This document shows positions 12,701-25,700 of a DNA stretch of 64,000 nucleotides, piece by piece. Origin of the DNA: Gastrodia elata. Lineage: Eukaryota; Streptophyta; Magnoliopsida; Asparagales; Orchidaceae. The stretch is taken from contig CM028674.1 in the NCBI GenBank assembly GCA_016760335.1, positions 10,062,001-10,126,000 on the forward strand, given 5' to 3'. The notes under the pieces were generated by a model, which was not told the origin of the DNA, did no database searches, and saw only the letters and a list, made by a program, of their open reading frames with translations. A program made the position numbers and the translations under genes. Every line of letters starts with the position of its first letter. Positions within the stretch are counted from its first letter, which is position 1.

Positions 12701-14228
12701 AAAATACAAATCGCCATCGGGTGATGCCTCATAGCGAAGATCACTTCAATAGGTATGGCATAAACAAACTAAGTAATTCGAGTCACCTTCTTTAGGATAC
12801 TAAATGTGATTGTGAGTTAGGCATCTTAATGACTTAGCTTGAGATACAAATCGCCATCGGGTGATGCCTCCTATCGAAGATTGTTTTGTTAGAGTGGCTT
12901 AATTAAACTAAGTATTAAGAACCACATTTCTTGCAAATGTGCTAAATATGTGTATACAATCATCCAATCTAATAATTTTTAAATAAATTCTCAACTTTAA
13001 CCAAGTATCGAACTAGAATGTAGGAGTCAAAATCCTTTTAGCAGGATTCTGCACAATAAAAACCTTGAATTTATTATCGAATTTTAAAGCATTTTTCTGA
13101 ATTTCTAGATTTATCTCATATAGCTTAAAAGCATGAGCATGAGCATAAGCATGATGTTGAGTATTAGTAATGATGTATGAGTATCAGTGATGATTTATGG
13201 GTTATGGAATATTGCATATATTGACTGGGGAATTTCAGGATACATCGGCATCGCAGTTCCCAACTGGATGTACGTAGACATTGGTCTGTACGACTCATAG
13301 CAGCTCAGTAATATTTTGATTGCATATCAATAGCATACGGTATTGTGGCATATTGAAATGCACATTTTCAGTGGTATACAACATAGTTTTACATGCTATT
13401 ACTCAGTTTTATATCCATTACTGTTTTGATTTACCTTCAATATTCTATTTATAGTTCAATTTTACATTACTTTACTTAAGTTTCATATAGTTTTGATCAG
13501 TTTTATACCTTCAGTTACCTTCACAGTTTTTCTACAGATTTACTTATATTATGTAAATGTTAAATGAATAATTAGAACTGTTTAGTTTAGCTTCGATGCG
13601 TTAAACTTATTGTCTAATGCGGGGTACTTTTGGGATCTGGCAATTTGCTAGATCTTGAGCATTATATTGAGCCTGGTCAGGAGGATACCCAGGAGATTCA
13701 GGAGAAGCCCGTGGAGCACTAGTGGACTCTCCTCCAGTTTTATTACCTTTCTTCTTAGTTTATTTCAGTCAAGTACTTAACTCTATGTCTATTATTTAGT
13801 AAATATTTGTAATAATTCTGGATGTATTTTTTTTTCTTTTCTAAAATGAATATTTTCATACAGCTTCTGTGATAAATATTTATAGATGTCTGCTTTTAGC
13901 TTCTGTGCTCTGTTTATATATTACTTATACTTAGTAGTGTAATATAATCAGTATACTGGAAATGCTGATATCTTATACATATATTGGATTTATTAATAGT
14001 GTTACATCTAATGTATGTATTGGTCTAATACTTAGGATAATAATACTACTCTTATCTTAAATATTAGCTCTCAATCATTCTTAAGGTTGAGTCAGTAGCC
14101 CTTCAGATGGGCTTGGTTTGCAGCGATTCGGGGAGACGGGTTATTCCTCCCCGAGTGGCGTACTGTTTCGTCGCCGAACTTAATTTTGACTATTTCATTT
14201 GCGCATGGCGACGGGGCGGGGCGCTACA
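9777..14228 (+). mobile_element. Solo LTR, 4.45 kb, inserted in an inverted copy of itself
   Basis: It starts TGTAACAATC and ends GGGGCGCTACA, flanked by TAAAC (9772-9776) and TAAAT (14229-14233). No gag or pol is present. It contains a GC-rich motif cluster at 10925-11215 and two copies of a CGCCATCGGGTGATGCCTC motif (near 12711 and 12851). Together with the flanking minus-strand copy it makes a long imperfect inverted repeat. Confidence 0.75.
10925..11215. repeat. GC-rich CTGCAGCGCG motif cluster
   Basis: Several versions of GCTGCAGCGCGCCATAGC and ATGCAGCGCC lie in an AT-rich LTR. The same style of motif appears in retroelements near 25.4, 47.0 and 63.4 kb. Confidence 0.7.
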
Positions 14229-16490
14229 TAAATTAAACAGAAAAGTAAGGTTGAAGGATAGTTCACTAGTGCTCTACGGGCTCTTCCTGAATCTCCTGGG
14301 TGTCATCCTGACCTAGCTCAATATACTGCTCAAGATCTAGCAAATTGCCGGATCTCAAAAGTACCCCGTGTTAGATAATAAGTCTAACACATCGAAACTA
14401 ATCTAACAATTCTAGTTATTCATTTAACATTTACATAATGTAAATAAAAAGTAGAAAAACTGTAAAGTAACTGAAGGTATAAAATGGTATAAAATTGTAC
14501 AAAACTGAATTAAAGTAAAGTAAAATTGTACTGGAAACTGAATGCTGAAAGTAAACAAAAATAGTAATAAATCTGAAACTGAATAATATCACGTAAAATT
14601 ATGATGTATGCCACTGAAACTGTGCATTTGAATATGCCACAATACTGTATGATACTGATATATAACCAAAATATCACTAAACTGCTATGAGTCGTACGGT
14701 CCAATGTATACATACATCTAGTTGAAAACTGCGATGCCGATGCATCCTGAAATTTCCTAGTCAATGTATACAATATTCTGTAACCCATAATTCATCACTG
14801 ATACTCATACATCATTGTTGATACTCAACATTATGTTTATGCTCATGCTCATGCTTCTAAGCTACATGAGATAAATTCAGAAATCCAAAAAAATGCTTTG
14901 AAATCTGATAATGAATTCAAGGTCTTCATTGTGCAGAATCTTGCTAAAAGGATTCTGACTCCTACATTCTAGTTTGATACTTTGTTAAAGTTGAGAGTTT
15001 ACTTAAAAATCATTAGATGGGATAATTGTATACACATATTTACTACATTTGCAAGAAAGATGATTCTTAATACTTAGTTTGATTAAGCTACCCTAACGAA
15101 GCGATCTTCGATAGGAGGCATCACCCGATGGCGATTTGTATCTCAAGATAAGTCATTAAGATGCCTAACTCACAATCACACTTAGTGTCATAAAGAAGGT
15201 GACTTGAATTATTTAGTTTGTTTAAGCCACACCTATTAAAGCGATCTTCGATAGGAGGTATCACCCGATGACGATTTGTATTTTAATCAAACTAAGGAAT
15301 GAGTCCCTATTTATAACACTCTTAGTCTTTGAAAATTTACTCTATGATCTATGTTTAAGCCACACATATTAAAGTTATGATTTTTACTTAAAAATCATTA
15401 TATTGGAAGATTGTATATACATATTTAGCATATTTGCAAGAAAAGTGGTTGTTAACATTTAGTTTGATTAAGCCACCCTAATGAAGCGATCTTCGATAGG
15501 AAACATCATCTGATGGTGATTTGTATCTCAAGCTAAGCTGTTAAGATGCCCAACTCATTATCACACTTAGTGCTTTAGGAAAGGTGACTCGAATTACTTA
15601 GTTTGTTTAAGCCACACCTATTGAAGCGATCTTTCATAGGAGGCATCACCCGATGATGCCTTGTATTTTAATCAAACTAAGGAATGGGTCCCTATTTATA
15701 GCACTCTCAGGATTGATTGATTTACTCTAAGTGAAGTTGTATTCGCCTAAGCCCGTAGGATAGTACAAAAATAAATCTTACATAGAGTGACTCAACCATT
15801 TATGGATACTACTAAAATAATTCAGTACTATGAGTATACTATACTACACCAACCAATAATCTAGGTTCAGATAACTCTATTTAATCAACAAGAATTTATC
15901 AAAGCTATTAATTATTACGCTAAATAGGTGAGTCATATACAAGGTTCCAATGATATGATCAAAATATCACTTAATAATGATTTCTACAGCAAGGGAGAAG
16001 TTCCATTATAATTGCTTTAGATGATTCTTACCACAATGTGTCAAGATCAACTGCTAAGGTTATGAATGATGAATTAAATTTTTACCCCAATAAGTTATAA
16101 GAGTTCTTCCTATCTCAATATATAAATATTTAAGGACTTTAAATATTTCAAGAACAATTCTATAGTAAGACCATTGAGATCTCATTTTTCTACATCTTAA
16201 GTTAATATTTAAGATTTATTTATTAGACTTGGATTAAAGTGATCAGATCAGATAATTAAAATTCATCTAATTCTTTTATATTGTACAATCATAAGATGAA
16301 ATAAAAAATATTATTAGAGTTAGGTTATTTCATAAATTATTACAATTTTATTATTCATCTTATACTAATAGTCTTATATAAGAAAAAATCAAAGATTTAA
16401 AGTTTAAATTCAAATAATTCAATTACACAAATTTAATATCGACCATTAACATTTTTAATTCAATAATTTAAGATTAATATTTTAATATTT
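14229..16490 (-). mobile_element. Minus-strand LTR, second part, truncated next to exon 1
   Basis: The reverse complement matches the LTR at about 13,760 down to 11,885. It is truncated at about 16,490, roughly 100 bases before the ATG at 16589. It carries an internal direct duplication of about 370 bases (about 14,995-15,370 and 15,375-15,715), so four copies of the ATCGAAGATCG/GGCATCACCCGATG motif occur here. Confidence 0.7.
14995..15715. repeat. Direct duplication of about 370 bp within the LTR
   Basis: Two successive blocks share the order TTACTTAAAAATCATTA, a GATTAAGCCACCCTAA segment, GCGATCTTCGATAGGA, TTAGTTTGTTTAAGCCACAC and AACTAAGGAATG. The inverted partner at 12.6-13.0 kb has only one such block, so the duplication happened in this copy. 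Confidence 0.65.
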
Positions 16491-16588
16491 TAAAGGGTTT
16501 AAATAGCATTTAAGATCAATAATTTAAGATCAAATCAGCGGGTTTAAAGCATTTCACCGTCTCTTGTAGTGAGAGAGCGAGAGATTGG

Positions 16589-16782
16589 ATGGCGTGGTGG
16601 AGCGAGGAGGCGTCGCCGGAGTATTTGGCTGTCGGCGGCGAAGGATTTGACGGCGATGCGGATGGTAGGTGCTCGACTAAGAGGATTGTGAAGTCCAGCT
16701 GCAGGACTGAAGAAGATGAGCCAGGAAGGTTTGTTAGGAAGTGCGAGAAGAAGGAGCAGCTTCTTCGTCAGTGCGCAGGAAG
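16589..16782 (+). CDS. Exon 1 of the fra a 1-associated-protein-like gene
   Basis: This 194-nt coding exon encodes residues 1-64 plus two bases of codon 65. It starts MAWWSEEASPEYLAVGG and contains the conserved block with RCSTKRIV and FVRKCEKKEQ. It ends GGA AG before the donor GTACTT. Reading on into the intron gives a spurious 81-aa frame that stops at 16834. The exon is locally GC-richer than the flanking AT-rich transposon DNA. Confidence 0.85.
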
Positions 16783-19700
16783 GTACTTCGATTATTTCTT
16801 CTTTCACGGATTTTCTAATCATTCTGTACCCTGATTGTAAATCTTCTAATCACTTCATTGATTGATCTTTCGCATACGCGGTGCAAATTAGGGTAGCGGC
16901 GGAATCGTTGTTCTGCACTTTATTTTGGGGGTTTTTGGTCCTGAAACGTGGAATCCTGTAATCCTTCAGCCAAACAGGACAGAAATGAAATTGGGGATTA
17001 CATGATTTTGTTGATGCTGCTTACTCGGTTCCTCCCTCCGGCCAACAGTGAAATCCGGGATTACGAAAGAAGATCGGGGATTTGTGATACCCCAAAACTG
17101 GGATTACGGAATTTCACTTCTACTAAAACCGATCAGAGGGCTAATCCCCTGGAATGGAAGCCATAATCCCCTGGAATGGAAGCCATAAGCACTGGTTTAG
17201 TTTAGTATTCTTATGTATTAACCCTAGCGTAACTCTACCTAGATGTGAGCATCCTTTTTTTCTTTCTTACAAATAAATTCAAAACCTTTTTTTGAAATCT
17301 GAATTTCATTGAGTAGAGTTAGATAGTTTGAGTGAAGTTCAAGCTAGTTCTCTTTACAAAAGGAAACATTGTTTCTGACCTGTATTGCGTCTATGTAGCG
17401 ATTGAACTTAAACGCTATACTGTAGCACAACTTGTTCAAAATTTTGTAGAAGCAAACCTACGTTATTGCAGCAGCCACCGATTCAGTCCTGCACCTCTGC
17501 AATTTCTTGTGATGACCCAGTGTTCGAGTTAGCTATCTTGCCCTAACACTGGATGTCACTGTAGTACTTAATAATGAATCAGTATATACTAATCCGCTAT
17601 TAAACACTACTATAGGCAAAGGACGTATAAGTAAGAGAAAACATAGATGCATTTCTAAGTAATGTTAATAAAGCATTCATTCCATTACAATTATCCAGAA
17701 TAAAATAAAAGAAAATATTCATCTCAGAGTCCAATAAATGTCATAAACTTAAACTATTACATAAATGTTTATAAATAGATAATAATCACTCTTCTTCTCA
17801 CATGATAAATAATGGAGTAAAAAGGGTCTCTATAGGTCTTCAAATTTGTCTCTGGAAATCTAGCTCCTCTCCCTGTTGGTCTGTCAGCTCCACTCTAGGC
17901 TTCTGATCTACTGTGTTTAGTTTTTAACACAATAGGACATAGTCAATAAAATAAAAATTTGATTAGACTAATAAAGTCTAAGTACATTTTATAGTTTTTA
18001 CCCTATTTAGTTTAAGGATATCGCATGGGTTTAGGTAGTAGGGTGCACAATGTATTTAAAGGAAAATAAACTAATTAATAAAATATATATTATGAGCATT
18101 TAAAATAAGTAGTATACATGCTAAGGCACACTAAGTAATCTTGCAAAAGAATGGTTAAACATGAATAACATCTATATGAAATCTAAATAGGGTGAAGGCT
18201 AGCATCCTATATGCGAGTAAGGGAGTAAAAGATATTTTCTAGCATCCTATAAACAAATATAAAAAAATGAACAAACTGAGCTGTAATATGCAGAACTGTA
18301 ACATGTAATGCAACTGATTTATATTTAATATATTAGTTAAGTTATGTTGTATTATGTTCTGTGGGCACTATCAGAACAAAAGAGGAGTTAGGTACGTCTA
18401 CCTAACTATCTGAGACGGGATTTCCTGTATAACCACACACACACTCCCCTTAAGGACATGTGTGGTCTTCTGATCTCTCCATAGCCAGCCCTAGCTCAAA
18501 CTGTCTGTACAGACTGATCCACCCTGAATTAAAACCCCTTATTTAATTATATTTATTATTATGCAATGATTATGATCAATTGGATAAGGCTTCAAAGCGT
18601 AGCAGCATTCAATGGGAATGCCAAGTAAAATAAGCAATGATATTTATTTATTGTCTAATTTTAATTATCTACCTTAATGATTGGGACTAATTGAACCCCC
18701 AATTGACTCAAGACATTTATCTTAAGTCAATTGTTAGATATATATATATATATATATATATAAGTATGGTTTTGTAATTTGAAAATAATTTATAATAATA
18801 GACAAACTTAAGACTCTCTAACCTAACCTTAAGGTCACCATCCTCAATTTCATCAATTTTTATTCCTTAAGCTCCTAAGACAAAATATACTACCTTAATA
18901 ATCCAACCTAAAATCTAAGTTTAATCTACCTCAAGAATTCTTATGGCTGAATTTCACAGGTGCTTACTCTATGCTAAACACTTCAATCAACAAGACATTA
19001 CCAACATCTAGACATTTGCCCAAGAAATCCCCATATAATATCCTAAGAACCTAAAGCCACGATTCCTAACAATTCATATCTAAAGATCTAAACTGTTTAC
19101 TGATCTAACCACTTGCTAATAATACATACTTTATCAAAAGTAAAATTCTCAGTACAGGTATACATATTCCAATGACCTAATTTTTCCAAACCTTCCCTCT
19201 TTCCAATTCTCCATAACTCCTCTAAGGGTTCCTCATTATTGCTCCCTCACCTAAGTTGATTTATTTAATATGTAGAGGCTCAAGCTACTCTACTTCTAAT
19301 GCTGAGATCACATCTATGACAATCTTCTCAAAACCCAAAATCAATAAGTATTTTTGGCTCCTAAATGTCATATTTTAAATTTGCTCTCCAATCTTAGATG
19401 AAATCGGTTTTTTAACACCCCCCATAGCACAATAGGAACTAAAATAAAGAATTTATTCAATTTGGACTTTAGTTGAGCATTTTAGGGTTTTGACCTAATT
19501 ATTGGAAATACCAAAAATATGATTTTGTAAATATATTTAAAATTGCAATTTAAATATCACCATAATTTTCTACATAATTTTCTGAGCACTTTAAGATATA
19601 ATTTCAATATATTCTGAACACTAATTACAAAGATATGAAATATTTAAGATTCTGTTTAAATGGATTAATAATTTCATAAATTAATTAATTCATAATAAAT

Positions 19701-22700
19701 TTTCTCCCACTGTATCCTTAGCCTATGTGCGGTCCCGAGAGCATTTGCATCGCACTCGGCAGGCGCAGGCGCAGAAAGACGCAGGCATTCGGCTCGGCTC
19801 CACCTCTTTCGCGGTTGGGAATGTCAAGAGTCGATCCGGAGCTTCGTCACCCTCTTCCTGTCCGACGATCCTAGCCGACGCGTACGCAGGTAGACGTAAC
19901 TCCATCGTGACGCCCTAAATTCCTTCGATGGCACCGATTTTTCCCTGATCAGCTCGACTGAGGTTGATCAAGGTACGATACTCATACGCAAGCATAGAAA
20001 TAGCAATTCAAAGAGCATGGAAGGTAAATGATTGTAAGGGAATGGGGTACCTGTAAAGCACCGTCTGAAAATCCTCCTTCCGTTGCTTGGGATATTCTTC
20101 CGCTTGAATCGTTCGCCTGTGACACCTTCTATCTTCGGCGGCACTTGGGTTCGTTCTTCAGGTAAGCAAACGTATGCGTAGGAGGGGTACGATCCTTATT
20201 TGAGCGACTGAATCGACGACATAGCCATCGATTCAGAGGGACGCATGCGTGAAATGACGGTTCAGATTTAATCTGGACCGTCCGATCCTTTCTGAGGTTC
20301 AGTGGCTGATCTCTTAACGATATAAGCACCTAGTTAATTATTTAATTAGCTAGTTAATTATACTCTTTAAGTGAAAAGAAATATATCAACCAAACCTCCT
20401 CTAAATCTTCTCAAACTAAATTTGGCGGTTAGATTTTTTTTTTTTTTTTTTTGTAACTGCTCCTGTTTGTTACGTTTCTGGCCCCATATTCTGTATGCTA
20501 TGTGGGGATATTTCAGCGATAATTCCATACACGCATTAATTATCTTAGATGATGGATGTGGAGTCTTATAATCCGGGTTACCAAACAGCCGCATGTTCTG
20601 GGTGTGCCATGGGGGAATATTTCAGTGATAATTCCATACATGTATTAATTATCTTTGATGATGGATGTGGAGTCCCATAATCCGGGTTACCAAACAACGC
20701 CCAATGAGATTTTACAAATCCCCGCTGATTTGCGTTCGGTGGGATTACCAAACTAATCATACGGAGGCGCTAAATTGCGTTTGGTGGGATCATAGGATTT
20801 ACGATAATCAAACCTTGCCATCCTGTTACCATACACCTCCCTTAATTGTATAATTTGAATATAGACATTGTCATTTCACTCATAATTTACAATCTGCATG
20901 CGTATGCTTGTCCATGTTTTGGTGGGTGGATGGAAATAAAGTTTGATTGTCATTCATTATTTTAATTTCTCAGACAGCAGAAGAAAGTTTACAATTATGC
21001 TCCATTTACTTTTATTCAATGACATATTTGGTGACACAACATATATAGAAAATAGGGTATGATAAAACAACTTCGTGGTTGTTTGATACATGGAATTGAA
21101 GCTATTCTTCAATACCTGACATGATGGTTTAGTAATTTGAAATGAACTGATCTTAACATCAAGGACACCATGGTTGTTTATTTATTTTTCACCCAACAGG
21201 ATGGTTTTTATTTTTCATTTTTTGCAAGTCTATTTTTATAATAATATCACCAAAGATACCATATGTTTGTGCTATTGTATTTATCAACCTCTAAACTCTT
21301 AGAATATATTATGTTTTGAGCTAAAGTTTGATAAAGGCCTCATACATGATGAGGCAAGGATTCGTACTTATTGGGAGATCGCAGAGTACTAAACTTCATA
21401 GGGTAAGGACAATAGTTTGAATTTGTTGTACATGGTAGATTGTTTAATACACAAGTTTAATGGAAATCATCTTAGTGATCAGTTGAGCAGTTTCCTTGTT
21501 TTTCATTATTCATCATCTATTTGCCATGTGAATTAGAAGTTACCATACCCTGAATGTCATCAAACTACTTTAAAGATGCTTTTAAATAGCAACATTCATT
21601 AGTTAATTATCATCGTATCAGATTTATCTTATTTTTAATATATTTGATTGGTTGTATTAATCTTTGTAAGTTTCTTCATGGAGTTTTGTTTTATATACTT
21701 TTTCTAAGTCATTTTTATACATCTTTTTAGACACTAAATTATTCTCTTATCGATAAAGAAACTCTATACTGTTGGCCGAAGAAGAAATGAGATGATATTG
21801 CTGTTAATAGCTTCTCTTTTTATCTTCAATTTTGTAATATTTTGTTATCGTTGTGATAGAATTTTTGCAATCGTGTTGTGGTGATTGTGCTCATGTTGCT
21901 AGTGGCATGGATTTTATCTTCAAGGAAGGGAACAGTATTCTTGATAATTTTTGAGTATCCCTTGAAAGTATATTGGGGTAGCTTGTACTAAGGGCGGCTC
22001 TTTTTATTTGATGTTTATATGAAAATCAGTGGCCAAATTCAGAAAAACATTTAATACTCGTGTTACTGGCATATCCATTACCAATGTTGTGCATTTTGAG
22101 GTCTCTTACCTTCAATTGTATAGCTTTTGTTGCACGGGCCTACTTTCAATACTCACTTGATAGAATCCCTTCATTATATGCTAAATTTCATCACAATTTT
22201 CATACTTTCTGTATTTGGTTTTACAATTCTTTATGTAAATATGCTTTGCAAAATTATAATCAAGTTAGTTTTGGTCTACCTATTTGCTATTTAATGAAGA
22301 TAGTAATAAATTTATTTGTCTTATTGGTGTGCTTGTTGATAATGTTGCACATGATCAAATCTTCAAGTTAATTTCAAATAACTTGTTCTGGAATGTACTA
22401 TTTATTGATATTTTATTAAAATGAATCCCTCTGTATTATTCATTTACTTTTTTATTCATATAAATTTTTCATGATCACACAACATCTATGCATAACCTTA
22501 TTCATGTATATTTAAAATATGTAAGCAACGTTTTTATGATTTTTTGGTCTTTTTTTTAACTTTAGAAGTAAAAGAATCGCCCATTCATGAATTGTTAAAT
22601 ATGCCAACACAAGTAAATTTTCATGGCTCAATATTTGAGAAATAAGTGCCATTTTATTTTTCAATTGGATTGCATCAAGATTATGCTCTTAATCCATATC

Positions 22701-25700
22701 TCTTTATGTTAGTTGTGGATGTTCTAACTAAACATATTTAAGAGGAAGCGCCTTTGTGCATGCTATTTTTTTTATGATATTATTCTTATGAATAAAACCT
22801 GAGACGGAGATAAAACAAATTTTGAGTTATCGAGAACCATCTTGAATCTTAAGAATTTTATCTTAGTTTATCTATATTGGAATATACAATGTGTAAGTTT
22901 AATTATATTACAAGTTATTATAATAAGAATATAACAATTGATGATCATGCTTTTAAGTGGAGTGAAAGGCTGAAATATATTAGTTCAATCATATGAAATA
23001 ATGACAAAATAAATCGTGGTGTGATTACCAGGATCTTGGATGAACAGGAGGAACACTTATGAGGTTTTGTGTGATCATAAAATTCTAGTCAAATTTAAGG
23101 GAAAGTTTATAGAATAGCTATGCAACCATGTTATTTAGAACAAATTGTTTGCTAACAACATTGAAGCATATTGATGAAATAAGTGTTGCAGTGATGAGGA
23201 AGCCAAGATAGATGAGCGGGCATACACAAAAGGATATAAGAGAATTCATTTGTAGTAAGATTGGAGTGATATTAATTGTGGATATACTTGGAGTAAGGCA
23301 TCCTAGATGGTTTGAGCATATTATACAAACTGCTAGATGCTTTGATTAGGAAAGCTGACTTTATAAAATTTGCCTTGATAAGGAGGAAGGGAAAGACCAA
23401 TAAAGATATATTAAGAAGTTGTAAGAAAGGATCTCTAATACTTGTAGATTAGGAAGGTGTTGTTATTTGATTATGGCAATGAAGACAATGTTTCATATGA
23501 CTAAGGCTTGATGTGTTTGTTGTTGTTGTTGATACTTTCTAGTCACATGTTTAACAAAACCTTTGTTCTCATTTGTCTTTACTTTTGGTATGTTATAGCA
23601 TACCTATTTAAATTTGTAAATTATTATGCCTCATTGTGATTTAATTCTTTTACTGTTGGTTTTATATCACATGACTTCCATATAACGTGTTTGGTACTTT
23701 TCATTATAATTTTAAAACATCAACCTTTATCTTTTTAATTCTAAGTGAATGTCAAATTTCTCAGCTCTCATAGTGATTTGAAAATCTTTACTCGCATTAA
23801 ATAATTTGGTAATTCACGTTGAATATTATTTCTTTTATTATTTATTTTAAATTTTTTGACAATTTATTTTATAAATTTCATCGTTAACCACCGGATGACA
23901 AAAATATGTGAGTTATTGGAATTGCTGACCTGATTTTGGTGCAAAGTAGGCAAAGATTTACTTGGCCATCTATACAACTACATTTTATACATGGAATTTT
24001 GGAACTTAATAGTAGTACAAAAGAATTGGTGGCTACAATAATGATTTGATAACTAATATTTCTTTACTTGAAAAATAATATTTCTTATTTACAAGAAGCT
24101 AAATGGAAAGGTGAGATTCTTTTTTTTTTCAAGATAGCAATTTTTAATAAGAAATGAAAAACTGTAGGATGAGTCTTAGTGCTTTTAAATATTTTTATTC
24201 ATATACGACCTTATGGGAAAGAGATGGTAGATTGCAACTCATAGTTGACAAGAAAAAGGAGAGCTAAAATTCTCGATTCAGTTTTCCAATAGATAGCAGT
24301 CATCAAATTGGCCGAGACACATTATCATAATGCTTATTTTGATTTTCATTGGTAAATGTGATAAGTTACATGGGGCATGCTGCGACGTTAATTGGAGAAA
24401 ATGTAGGAGTATCATGCAAGAGGTGACTCTGTATGAGAGCAATCATATAAAAATGTGGCTCCTTAAAGGTTTCATTTGAAGGCTTCAAATCATAGGTTTC
24501 CTACAAATTTAAATACGAGGAAGCCTTCAAAAGCTCATCCTCTTTGATGATCTGATGAGCAGCACAATTGAAATTATAGCTTCTTAAGAGTGGGTTTGCA
24601 GCTTATTGAATTTATCTTTTTTCTGCATTAAGAGGATAGACTTGCAACTCCGCATGAAGCTACCATCAGTCCCTCACCAAATCAGTCCCCAATGAGTTCA
24701 CCAACACCACAAACATCCATCCCATGTAACCTGCAAAAAACAGGGTACCTTAAACCAATACTCTGTCTTTCCATTAGACATCCATCTTACCATTTATACA
24801 TCCTATTTACTGAATACACCACTTAATCCCACATCATTCACTAAAGCCTCTAAACAGTAACCTTGATCGACCTTTCTCTTTATCACTACGCAGCTGGAGG
24901 GCTACAATACCTTCTTACTACATATGCAACTCTCACCTCTAATGTCAAAAGATAAAGTCAATGCATGCTCCAGCTACTGATTATTGAGATGCTTTAAAAA
25001 GAATTTTGCATTATCTTAAACATGCTCCTACACATAGCATCACAATCTTCAGAGTACTTCACATAACATTGTCTGCTTATAACGATGCAGGTTGCGACTA
25101 CTACGTTGACAGTATAAAAGCCTCCAAGTGGCTATTACATCTTTTTGGGGTCTATTATTATCTCGTGAACATCCAAGATCAATCTACCATTGCTTGATTT
25201 AGTACGAAAGATGAATATAAAGTTATTGCTTATATTGCTAGTGAAACTGATTTGAATCCCTATAGTACTCCAAGAGGTTAGCTTTTTGCCTAATTGTAAT
25301 CCTAATATATGGTGTAAAAAATGTAGATTAAAGGGAGTTTTTTATGGGCGGGCGCCACAACGCTTAGAGCTCGTTCGCAAGGCGCCACGGCGCTCCGAAG
25401 TGCCGAGGCGTTCGACAGGAAGGCGTCACGACATGCCGCAGCGCCGAGGCGTTTGACAGGAAGGCGCCACGGCACGCCGCAGCGCTGAGGCGTTTGACAG
25501 GAGGCGCCACGGCACGCCGCAGCGCCTGAAGCTCAATAGGAGCAAGGCCGGCGCCAGGGAGCGTCGTGGCGCCCGCGATTCAGCAGGCACGTTTTGTCAG
25601 GGGCTATAAGTACTTTCTAAGCTTTTTTTAGGGTTATAAAGTCTCTAGGTTTTTTGTTGGGGTGTGTATGGTGGCTATCCAAATGGAGACTAAAGCTCTA

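Noticed and set aside
14107..14316. 69-codon frame near the LTR end
   Set aside because: Its inverted partner at 9195-9428 is also open by chance; both lie in the conserved LTR end and match no protein.
22060..22371. 103-codon hydrophobic frame
   Set aside because: Lies in AT-rich intron DNA, with no recognisable family and biased composition; likely chance.
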